Assembly (NCBI GenBank): GCA_945863085.1
Contig: CAMBCD010000122.1
Span: 1-7,729 of the forward strand
Direction of reading: 5' to 3'
Length of the DNA: 7,729 bases
Origin: Bordetella parapertussis
Lineage (GTDB): Bacteria > Pseudomonadota > Gammaproteobacteria > Burkholderiales > SG8-41
The translations under genes and the position numbers were made by a program. Below the pieces are notes generated by a model that did not search any database, was not told the DNA's origin, and saw nothing but the letters and a program-made list of their open reading frames with translations. Shown one piece after another: positions 1 to 5,869 of this stretch (within the stretch, counting starts at the first letter, position 1; the number at the start of each line of letters is the position of its first letter).

Positions 1-1185
1 ACACCGCTGCTCAATGAGTTGGCAAATGAGTTGGCAAAAACCGCGCCGCAGACCGCGCTGCCGGATGACATCACGGGTGATGCGACCTGCCTGATTGTTT
101 ACACCTCGGGCACCACCGGATTCCCGAAAGGGGCGATGCACAGCCAGAAGAGTTTCGTCACCGGCGGCGAGGCCTTTGTGCAGCGGGTTTACCTGCAGGA
201 TGACGACCGGGTGATGATCGTATTGCCGCTGTTCCACATCAACGCCATGTTTTATTCGCTGGCCGGCACACTCGCCGCCGGTGCGAGCGCGGTGATCATT
301 CCGAAGTTTTCGGCATCCACCTTCTGGCAGACCGCGGTGGACACCGGCGCCACGCAGGTCAACATCATCGAGGCCATCGGCAGCATACTAAGCAACCGTC
401 CGCGCAGCGAGTTCCGTCCGGAGCACCGCATTGCCAGGGTCTATGGCGTGCGCGCCAGCATGGACGAGACCTTCAAAAACGATTTCAAAATTCCGCACCG
501 CATCGGCGGCTACGGCATGACCGAGATTCCGGGCGTGACCTGCAATCCGTTTGATGTGGAAAATGAGGGCGTGCAGAAACTCGGCAGCATGGGCCCGGTC
601 GGCCGTCATCCCGATCCGGCGCGGCCGTGGGCGCAATGCCGCGTGGTCGATGACGAGGGCAAAGAAGTGCCCGTCGGCGAACCTGGTGAGCTGTGGGTGA
701 AGACGCCGATCATCATGCAGGGTTATTTTCGCGATCCGGAACAGACTGCCAATACTTTCGAAGGCGACTGGTTCAAGACCGGTGACCTGGTGAAGCGTGA
801 TGAAGACGGCTATTTCTATTTCATCTCGCGCAAGCGCGACATCATCCGCCGTCGCGGCGAAAACATCGCCGCCGCCGAACTCGACCGCGTGGTCGGCGAA
901 CACCCAGCGGTGGCCGAGGCCGGTACGATAGCGGTGCCGTCAGAACTGGGGGAGGACGACATTTTCGTCGTCGCCGCCGTCAAGCCCGGCGCGAAAGTGA
1001 CTCCTGAAGAAATCGCCGAGTGGTGCCGTGCCCGGCTGGCGCCGCAGAAAGTGCCGCGTTTTGTGGCTTTCATGGATGAATTGCCGCACACGCCCACGCA
1101 CAAGATCGCCAAGGCGGTGCTGCGCGCGGATACGGCGTTAAGGGCGCGGGCTGTCGACCTGACACCTCCCGCGAAGCAGCGATAA
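1..1185 (+). CDS. AMP-forming acyl-CoA synthetase, CaiC-like (5' end missing)
   Basis: This is the C-terminal part of an ANL-superfamily enzyme that activates a carboxylic acid with ATP and joins it to CoA in the cytoplasm. The frame is open from base 1 with no credible start, so the beginning lies upstream; compared with the usual 500-550 residues, roughly 120-160 are missing. Seen in order: the ATP-binding loop YTSGTTGFPKG (100-132), GYGMTE (508-525), the hinge region WFKTGDL (769-789), RRRGEN (847-864) and the end motif PTHKIAK (1093-1113), whose Lys at 1102-1104 is the expected catalytic lysine. The usual Gly before that Lys is His. The IIRRRGEN form recalls carnitine/crotonobetaine-CoA ligase-like proteins (CaiC), but the acid is not predictable. 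It ends 125 bases before the next gene, so co-transcription is uncertain. Family assignment is firm; substrate is unknown. Confidence 0.93.
   Translation, partial: TPLLNELANELAKTAPQTALPDDITGDATCLIVYTSGTTGFPKGAMHSQKSFVTGGEAFVQRVYLQDDDRVMIVLPLFHINAMFYSLAGTLAAGASAVIIPKFSASTFWQTAVDTGATQVNIIEAIGSILSNRPRSEFRPEHRIARVYGVRASMDETFKNDFKIPHRIGGYGMTEIPGVTCNPFDVENEGVQKLGSMGPVGRHPDPARPWAQCRVVDDEGKEVPVGEPGELWVKTPIIMQGYFRDPEQTANTFEGDWFKTGDLVKRDEDGYFYFISRKRDIIRRRGENIAAAELDRVVGEHPAVAEAGTIAVPSELGEDDIFVVAAVKPGAKVTPEEIAEWCRARLAPQKVPRFVAFMDELPHTPTHKIAKAVLRADTALRARAVDLTPPAKQR
13..36 (+). repeat. Perfect 12-base tandem duplication inside the acyl-CoA synthetase gene
   Basis: The 12-base unit AATGAGTTGGCA occurs twice back to back (13-24 and 25-36) and is in frame, giving the residues NELANELA just before the ATP-binding loop of the synthetase. 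A repeat of this length keeps the reading frame and looks like a recent replication slippage event in a linker region. It is probably neutral. Confidence 0.85.
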
Positions 1186-1310
1186 CAGTTAATTCATGGG
1201 GTGGTCTGCAATACTGTCCGCTGCCATGACTTATGTAATGGTTCTGTAACACTCAAAGGTTATTTTCCTTGTTTGGCGCAATCCGTGCGCGATAGACAGA
1301 GAAAATACCC

Positions 1311-2300
1311 GTGTTCGTCAAATCAAAATTTGTCCGTTTGAGCGTATGTGTCTGCATGGCAGGCGCGTTTTTCATGAGCCAGCCGGCACAGTCCGCGGAG
1401 CCTGCATTTCCGGCCAAACCGGTGCGGGTGGTGGTGCCGCTGGCGACGGGCGGCGGCAGCGACATCGTGGCGCGCATCGCGGCACAGGCGCTGACGGATG
1501 CCTGGGGACAGACCCTGGTCATCGACAACCGGCCGGGCGCGGGCGGCACCATCGGCACTTCCATCGTCGCGAATGCGCCGGCCGACGGATATACGGCGCT
1601 GGTGTCGAGTTCGACCATGGCCATCGGGCCGGCGTTATACAAGAACATCGGTTATGACATCCTCAGGGATTTCACGCCCGTCACACTGATTGCCGATCAA
1701 CCGAGCATCATCGCCGTCAATCCGAAAATTCCGGCAAAAACCCTGCCGGAGCTGATCGCCTTGTTCAAAAAAGAGCCCGGCAAGTACGCCTTCGGGTCGG
1801 CCGGCAACGGCACCGCGAGCCACCTTGCCAATGAACTGTTCAAGATGTCGGCCAAGGTGGACACGCTCCATGTGCCCTACAAGAGCGCCGGCCTTGCCAC
1901 CAACGGGCTGCTCTCCGGTGAAATCCAGTTCATGGTGACGAATATGGCAACCGCGTTGCCGCAGGTGCGCGCCGGCAGGCTCGTGGGTGTTGCGGTGACC
2001 AGCACCAAACGCGTGGAAGCGGCGCCTGCGATGCCGACGGCGAGCGAGGCGGGTGTCCCGGGTTTTTCCTACACCACCTGGTACGGGATGCTGGTGCCGG
2101 CCGGAACCGCCGCCGCTGTAGTGACGCGCATGCAGAGTGATCTGGCCCGGCAGGCGGGTGATCCACGCGTTGCGCAACGTTTCTCGAGCCAGGGCCTGAC
2201 GGTTCACGCCAGCTCGCCACAGGAATTCGGCAAATACCTCAATGCGGAAGTCAGTCGCTGGCAACAGGTCGTCAACGCTGCGGGCATCCAGAAGCAGTAG
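1311..2300 (+). CDS. Bug-family periplasmic solute receptor 1 (TctC-like)
   Basis: This is a 329-residue tripartite-tricarboxylate-type solute receptor (Bug family), exported to the periplasm to bind a small carboxylate or similar ligand. The GTG at 1311 is the first usable start after an in-frame stop at 1293. It gives a proper signal peptide: basic N-terminus with K4, K6 and R9, a hydrophobic core, and a likely cut after AQSA (residue 29). A start at the internal ATG (1356) would lose the basic region. The ribosome site is weak (AGAGAAAA, 1298-1305). Family marks are GGGSD with the conserved Asp at residue 51, FGSAGNG (161-167) and HVPYKS (187-192). It has PLATGG where the usual form is PFPPGG, and Ser after HVPYK where Gly is common, so the binding site may differ from the other two receptors. 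No TctA/TctB genes are adjacent. Ligand unknown. Confidence 0.93.
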   Translation: MFVKSKFVRLSVCVCMAGAFFMSQPAQSAEPAFPAKPVRVVVPLATGGGSDIVARIAAQALTDAWGQTLVIDNRPGAGGTIGTSIVANAPADGYTALVSSSTMAIGPALYKNIGYDILRDFTPVTLIADQPSIIAVNPKIPAKTLPELIALFKKEPGKYAFGSAGNGTASHLANELFKMSAKVDTLHVPYKSAGLATNGLLSGEIQFMVTNMATALPQVRAGRLVGVAVTSTKRVEAAPAMPTASEAGVPGFSYTTWYGMLVPAGTAAAVVTRMQSDLARQAGDPRVAQRFSSQGLTVHASSPQEFGKYLNAEVSRWQQVVNAAGIQKQ

Positions 2301-2310
2301 CTGCCGTTTT

Positions 2311-2338
2311 TTGCGCGTCCCGCGCAATTCTTCTTCCC
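2311..2338 (+). terminator. Possible rho-independent terminator after Bug receptor 1
   Basis: Ten bases past the receptor stop, TTGCGCG (2311-2317) and CGCGCAA (2321-2327) form a perfect 7-base-pair stem with loop TCC, followed by TTCTTCTTCCC. The trailing run is T-rich but broken by C, so termination may be only partial. The position and the long gap that follows fit a transcript end between this receptor and the oxidoreductase operon. Confidence 0.4.
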
Positions 2339-2434
2339 ACACCCTCTCCGCGCGGCGCGCTCTTTATTCCACATGATGTAGCTCTGGCGCCGGCAGAAGC
2401 CGGCCGCGGCTTGTATCCCTGATGCCCCTTGGCT

Positions 2435-2471
2435 AGACTGCGATGCTCCGGCAAAGCCTGCATTTCAGTCT
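2435..2471. promoter_or_regulatory. Imperfect 12-bp dyad upstream of the oxidoreductase gene
   Basis: AGACTGCGATGC (2435-2446) can pair with GCATTTCAGTCT (2460-2471). Ten pairs are Watson-Crick, one is G-U and one is a C-T mismatch. The loop contains a further GGC/GCC pairing around AAA (2450-2458). It has no T run after it and lies about 75 bases before the likely oxidoreductase start, so it does not look like a terminator. It could be an operator for a dimeric regulator (outer half-sites AGACTG and CAGTCT) or a leader RNA hairpin. No regulator gene is in the window to support either reading. Confidence 0.4.
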
Positions 2472-2535
2472 GCTGCGCCAACAATGAATGCGGCACCTGA
2501 CGCCACAATATGCATGGCGCTGGCTGCCGCAGCAC

Positions 2536-2542
2536 GGAGGGG
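2536..2542 (+). promoter_or_regulatory. Strong ribosome binding site with no standard start codon at the right distance
   Basis: GGAGGGG is the best Shine-Dalgarno match in this intergenic region. Taking GGAGG (2536-2540) as the core, the codon at the usual distance, five bases on and in the oxidoreductase frame, is ATC at 2546. The only upstream ATG in frame (2510) has no ribosome site and lies before this sequence. The site therefore argues that translation begins near 2546, possibly at a rare near-cognate ATC codon. Confidence 0.55.
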
Positions 2543-2545
2543 ATC

Positions 2546-3631
2546 ATCGAACGCAAAACACTGGGCCTGGCGGTCATCGGTTCGGGCCGTATCGGCGGGC
2601 TGCGCGCGCAGCTTGCGGCCGGCCATCCGGCAGTCAGGTTCATCGCGGTCGCGGACCAGGACGCCAAAAAAGCCGCAGCGCTGGCGCAAAAAGTTGGCGC
2701 CGCACAACATTCCACCGACAACGACGCCATCATCGGCCATCCCGAAGTCAATGCGGTCATCGTGTCGACCAGCGAAGGCGAGCATCTCGCGCCGATCCTG
2801 AAAGCGCTGGAACTGGGCAAGCCGGTGCTGGTGGAAAAACCCATCGCACTGACGCTGGCCGAAGCCGACCGTGTGATCAGCGCCATCGAAAAATCCGGCA
2901 CCAGCGTCCATGTCGGTTACAGCCGGCGTTACAAGGAACGTTACCTGATTGCCAAGGAACAGATCCTCCAGGGCCGCATCGGCACGCTGACCGGGGGCGC
3001 TGCGCGGGTGTTCAATTCGCGCTCGCAGGCGCTGGGCATGCTCAAGCGCAATCCGCACGCGACGCCGGTGGTGGATGCGCTGACCTATTACGTCGACCTG
3101 ATGAACTGGTTCCATGAGGGCAACAAGCCGGTCGAGGTCTATGCGCGCGGGCAGAAGGGTGTGCTGCGCGATGCCGGCTACGGCCATGTCGAGGACATCA
3201 GCTACGCGATCCTGACTTATTCCGACGGCGCGGTGATGAACCTCGGCATCAGCTACGCGCTGCCCGAAAAATATCCGGCGCTGGGCCATGCCGCACGCGT
3301 CGAAGTGGTCGGCACCGAGGGCGTGATGATCCTGGACGATGACCATACCGACCAGCTGATGTACACCGAGAAGGGCATCCCGCATGTCTATCTGCCGGAT
3401 CACACCGTCAACATGGTGTTCCTGCAAAGCGGCACGCCGGGCGACTGGGCGCTGGGCGAATTCTGGGGGCCGATCGCCAACGAGACGCGGGCCTGGCTCG
3501 ATCATCTCGCGATGGACAGGCCCTGCTCGCTGGCGAAGCCGCGCGAGGCACGGCTCAATCTCGAAGTGACGCTGGCGATTGAACATTCAATGGCGACCGG
3601 CCGTCCGGTGGCCTTGCCGCTGGCGCAGTAA
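2546..3631 (+). CDS. Gfo/Idh/MocA-family NAD(P)-dependent oxidoreductase
   Basis: This is a cytoplasmic dehydrogenase of the glucose-fructose oxidoreductase / inositol dehydrogenase family; members typically oxidise sugars, cyclitols or related alcohols. The dinucleotide-binding GSGRIG motif (2579-2596) sits at the N-terminus, the EKP motif with its active-site Lys (2837-2839) follows, and the C-terminal alpha/beta domain ends in the typical PVALPL. In the second active-site motif, DxxxH of inositol dehydrogenase reads DALTY (3074-3088), with Tyr in the His place. Glucose-fructose oxidoreductase and dihydrodiol dehydrogenase also have Tyr there. The start is unsettled. ATG 2510 gives 373 residues but adds a tail unlike the family and has no ribosome site. 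ATC 2546, chosen here, gives 361 residues beginning (M)ERKTLGLAVIG and lies five bases after GGAGG. Bug receptor 2 follows 50 bases later, probably in the same operon. Substrate unknown. Confidence 0.9.
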   Translation: MERKTLGLAVIGSGRIGGLRAQLAAGHPAVRFIAVADQDAKKAAALAQKVGAAQHSTDNDAIIGHPEVNAVIVSTSEGEHLAPILKALELGKPVLVEKPIALTLAEADRVISAIEKSGTSVHVGYSRRYKERYLIAKEQILQGRIGTLTGGAARVFNSRSQALGMLKRNPHATPVVDALTYYVDLMNWFHEGNKPVEVYARGQKGVLRDAGYGHVEDISYAILTYSDGAVMNLGISYALPEKYPALGHAARVEVVGTEGVMILDDDHTDQLMYTEKGIPHVYLPDHTVNMVFLQSGTPGDWALGEFWGPIANETRAWLDHLAMDRPCSLAKPREARLNLEVTLAIEHSMATGRPVALPLAQ

Positions 3632-3671
3632 AATATTAATAAAAACATAAGCTTGCAATAATTTCTGATTT
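3632..3671 (+). promoter_or_regulatory. AT-rich leader before Bug receptor 2, possible weak promoter
   Basis: This short gap is strikingly AT-rich against the GC-rich genes around it. AATAAT (3657-3662) matches five of six bases of the TATAAT box, but no good -35 box lies 16-18 bases upstream, and a transcript from it would begin almost on the ribosome site. It may supply an internal promoter, a regulator site or simply an unstructured leader helping translation. Confidence 0.25.
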
Positions 3672-3676
3672 GGAGG
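3672..3676 (+). promoter_or_regulatory. Ribosome binding site deciding the start of Bug receptor 2
   Basis: GGAGG lies five bases before ATG 3682. It rules out the slightly longer reading from TTG 3670, which would overlap this site and place extra residues MEAK before the signal peptide. Confidence 0.8.
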
Positions 3677-3681
3677 CCAAG

Positions 3682-4650
3682 ATGAAACTGCGAATTTTTA
3701 TCTGGATGGTTCTTGTGTTGTCAGCCCTGTCTTTGCAGGCCCAGGATTACCCGAACCGGCCGATCCGCTTCATCGTGCCCTTCCCGCCGGGTGGCGGCAC
3801 CGACACCGTGGCGCGACTGATTGCGCAACCCCTGTCCGCGCGCCTCGGTCAGCAGATCGTCGTCGATAACCGCGGCGGGGCCAATGCCATCATCGGCACC
3901 GACCTCGGTGCCAAGGCGCCGGCCGACGGATACACCATGGTGTTCTGCCTGCCTGCCAGCGTCTCGGTCAACCAGACGCTGTACCGCAGCCTGCCCTACG
4001 ATCCGGCGCGTGATTTCACGCCGGTGATCCAGCTCAACACCATCGCCCTGATGCTGGTGGGCGCCAACAAGCTGCCCGTCAAAAACGTCGCCGAACTGGT
4101 GGCCCATGCCAAGGCGCGTCCGGGACAGATCAACTTCGCGTCTTCAGGAAACGGCAGCGCCGGACACCTCGCGGTTGAAATGTTCAACATGGCCACCGGC
4201 ATCCGCATGGTGCACGTGCCGTACAAGGGCGGCGGCCCGGCGCTCGGCGACACGATTGCGGGGCAGGTAGACATTATGGCCGGACCGATGGTCTCAGCGG
4301 TGCAGCACGTGAAAGCGGGACGTGTCCGGGGCCTGGCGCTGCTGACGCCGAAACGGGTCAAGGGACTGCCCGACGTCGAGGCCGTGGGTGAAACACTGCC
4401 CGGTTTCGACGCCAGCATCTGGCACGGTGTACTGGTGCCGCATGGCACGACGGGGGCCGTCGTGCGGCGCCTGAACAGCGAAATCAAAGCCTTGCTGCGG
4501 GAGCCGGGGATTGCGGACGGGATGGAAATCCGGGGAGCGGAGGTGGTTGGCGGCACGCCCGAACAGTTCGCGGCACTGATCAAATCCGATACCGCGAAAT
4601 ACGCGAAGCTGCTGAATGCGGTGGGCATGGCGGGCAGCGTCAAACGTTAA
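3682..4650 (+). CDS. Bug-family periplasmic solute receptor 2 (TctC-like)
   Basis: This 322-residue protein is the most canonical of the three receptors. It has a signal peptide (MKLRIF, then a hydrophobic stretch to about residue 18, with a likely cut near LQA-QD, residues 18-22). The mature part opens with YPNRPIR and PFPPGGGTD, whose conserved Asp is residue 41. The mid-protein FASSGNG (152-158) and HVPYKGG (178-184) motifs are intact. Bug proteins hold their ligand, usually a carboxylate, amide or small aromatic acid, between two lobes. Some hand it to a TctAB membrane permease; many are orphans with no adjacent permease, as here. The gene lies between the oxidoreductase (50 bases upstream) and the hydrolase (28 bases downstream), so its ligand is probably the substrate of those enzymes. 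That link is inferred from gene order only. Confidence 0.94.
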   Translation: MKLRIFIWMVLVLSALSLQAQDYPNRPIRFIVPFPPGGGTDTVARLIAQPLSARLGQQIVVDNRGGANAIIGTDLGAKAPADGYTMVFCLPASVSVNQTLYRSLPYDPARDFTPVIQLNTIALMLVGANKLPVKNVAELVAHAKARPGQINFASSGNGSAGHLAVEMFNMATGIRMVHVPYKGGGPALGDTIAGQVDIMAGPMVSAVQHVKAGRVRGLALLTPKRVKGLPDVEAVGETLPGFDASIWHGVLVPHGTTGAVVRRLNSEIKALLREPGIADGMEIRGAEVVGGTPEQFAALIKSDTAKYAKLLNAVGMAGSVKR

Positions 4651-4663
4651 TGCAGTTCATACC

Positions 4664-4669
4664 AGGGAG
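4664..4669 (+). promoter_or_regulatory. Ribosome binding site deciding the start of the alpha/beta hydrolase
   Basis: AGGGAG lies nine bases before ATG 4679. The alternative longer reading would begin inside the end of Bug receptor 2 (4616) and adds 21 residues with no family resemblance. The same CCAGGGAG octamer precedes the lactonase gene (6872-6879). Confidence 0.7.
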
Positions 4670-4678
4670 AATCGCAGC

Positions 4679-5833
4679 ATGAGAGCCGGTTTCCAGTATT
4701 TCCCCGACAACTTCATGTGGTCGCAGGGCATGATGATCGTCATCGAGATGGCGCGCTGGGGCGGCTCGGCGATGAGCGAAGTGGACCGTGTCGGGCGCCG
4801 GCTCAAGGACAAGGTCGGCGACAACGAGGCCTGGGGTGTTGAATGGGAAAAGGAGGCGCAGCGCATCGAGGCGATGGGGGATGCCGCGAAGAAGGACGGC
4901 TTCATCCTGTCGGCCGCAGGGCATTACCTGCGCGCGGCAACCTATTATTTCGTCGGCGAACGTTTTGTCGCGCTGGGCCCGAAAAAGGTCGAGCTCTACC
5001 AAAGCTGCCTGCGCTGCTTCCGCGCCGGGATCAAGGATCGTTATCCCAATATCGAACGTATCGAGGTGCCGTACGAACATGAAGGCAGGGCAACGACGCT
5101 GCCGGCATGGTTCATGAAGGCGCCGGGTGCGGGGTCGAAGCCCACGGTGGTGTTTTTCGATGGGCTCGACAGCACCAAAGAACTGTCGATCCTGTTCGGC
5201 GGCGTCGAACTCGCGCTGCGCGGCATCAACACCATGGCCATCGACGGCCCGGGGCAGGGCGAGGCGCTGCGCCTGCAGGAAATCCCGAGCCGCCATGACT
5301 ACGAAGTGCCCGGAGCGGCGGCCTACGATTTTGTGGCCGCACGCAAGGACGTCGATCCGACACGGGTGGCGGTCATGGCTTACAGCATGGGCGGCTATTA
5401 CGCGCCTCGGGTGGCGGCCTTCGAGAAACGGTTTGCCGCGTGCATCGCCTGGGGCGGGCACTATGACTATCACGCCACCTGGATCACCCGTCGCAAAATC
5501 CAGGAGTCCGGCGGCAACCGCCTGTCGGCGCCGCACTTCCAGCTGCCGTGGGTGATGGGCATGCCCGACATGGACAGCGCGATGAAAAAATGCGAGTCCT
5601 ACAAGCTCGAAGGCGTGGCCAGCAGGATCACCTGCCCGTTCCTGGTAACCCACGGCGCGGAGGACTCGATTTCCCCGGTGGCCAACGCGCAGTTGCTCTA
5701 CGATGCGGTGAGTTCGAAGAAAAAGACCCTCAAGGTGTTCACTGCGGAAGAGGGCGGCGCCGAGCACTGCCAGGGCGACAATCGTTTCCTGGGCGCAACC
5801 TATGTCGCGGACTGGATCGCCGCCAACCTATAA
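4679..5833 (+). CDS. Alpha/beta hydrolase, FrsA / dihydroxypseudooxynicotine hydrolase type
   Basis: This 384-residue cytoplasmic hydrolase has an N-terminal helical region (about residues 1-115, including YLRAATYYF) followed by an alpha/beta hydrolase core. In the core are the FFDGLD strand-turn (159-164), DGPGQGE (189-195), the nucleophile elbow AYSMGG with Ser236, the acid Asp329 in HGAEDSISP, and the catalytic His363 in AEHCQGD. The arrangement of helical domain, DGPGQGE and late His matches the DUF1100 group that includes FrsA and 2,6-dihydroxypseudooxynicotine hydrolase, a C-C bond hydrolase of nicotine breakdown. The elbow begins with Ala where the GxSxG consensus has Gly. There is no signal peptide. 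The gene sits between two Bug receptors with gaps of 28 and 36 bases, so it is very likely in the same operon. Reaction could be C-C, ester or amide hydrolysis; the substrate is unknown. Confidence 0.88.
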   Translation: MRAGFQYFPDNFMWSQGMMIVIEMARWGGSAMSEVDRVGRRLKDKVGDNEAWGVEWEKEAQRIEAMGDAAKKDGFILSAAGHYLRAATYYFVGERFVALGPKKVELYQSCLRCFRAGIKDRYPNIERIEVPYEHEGRATTLPAWFMKAPGAGSKPTVVFFDGLDSTKELSILFGGVELALRGINTMAIDGPGQGEALRLQEIPSRHDYEVPGAAAYDFVAARKDVDPTRVAVMAYSMGGYYAPRVAAFEKRFAACIAWGGHYDYHATWITRRKIQESGGNRLSAPHFQLPWVMGMPDMDSAMKKCESYKLEGVASRITCPFLVTHGAEDSISPVANAQLLYDAVSSKKKTLKVFTAEEGGAEHCQGDNRFLGATYVADWIAANL

Positions 5834-5857
5834 GTCCCGCAAATGACGGGCATCAAA

Positions 5858-5863
5858 AGGAGG
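5858..5863 (+). promoter_or_regulatory. Consensus ribosome binding site deciding the start of Bug receptor 3
   Basis: AGGAGG lies six bases before ATG 5870 and is the strongest site in the window. It rules out ATG 5843, which lies upstream of it and would place MTGIKRRSI before the signal peptide. It suggests that receptor 3 is made in high amounts, as expected for a binding protein. Confidence 0.85.
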
Positions 5864-5869
5864 AGCATC

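Noticed and set aside
1194..1229. Inverted repeat TCATGG / CCATGA after the acyl-CoA synthetase as a terminator
   Set aside because: Only six base pairs with a 24-base loop and no T run after it; likely chance.
1186..1310. Promoter for Bug receptor 1 with TTGTTT (1269-1274) and GATAGA (1291-1296)
   Set aside because: Spacing is plausible at 16 bases, but the -10 box matches only three of six consensus bases; not listed as a feature.
2349..2367. CGCGC-rich patch followed by TCTTTATT as a second terminator
   Set aside because: The best stem is only four base pairs and the T run is broken.
2389..2404. GCCGGC-AGAA-GCCGGC hairpin in the gap before the oxidoreductase
   Set aside because: It can fold, but GCCGGC is itself palindromic and common in GC-rich DNA, and no T run follows. 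Not enough to call a terminator or operator.
2484..2801. Possible leader peptide or small gene beginning at ATG 2484
   Set aside because: It has no ribosome site and mostly overlaps the oxidoreductase in another frame, with a translation typical of off-frame reading.
2465..3586. Long open frame (373 codons) on the - strand opposite the oxidoreductase
   Set aside because: It is antisense to a gene with clear family motifs, shows no recognisable domain and is rich in His, Arg and Asp as expected from reading GC-rich codons backwards.
4640..5767. Long open frame (375 codons) on the - strand opposite the alpha/beta hydrolase
   Set aside because: Same reason: the + strand gene has a complete Ser-Asp-His triad, and the reverse frame has no family features or ribosome site.
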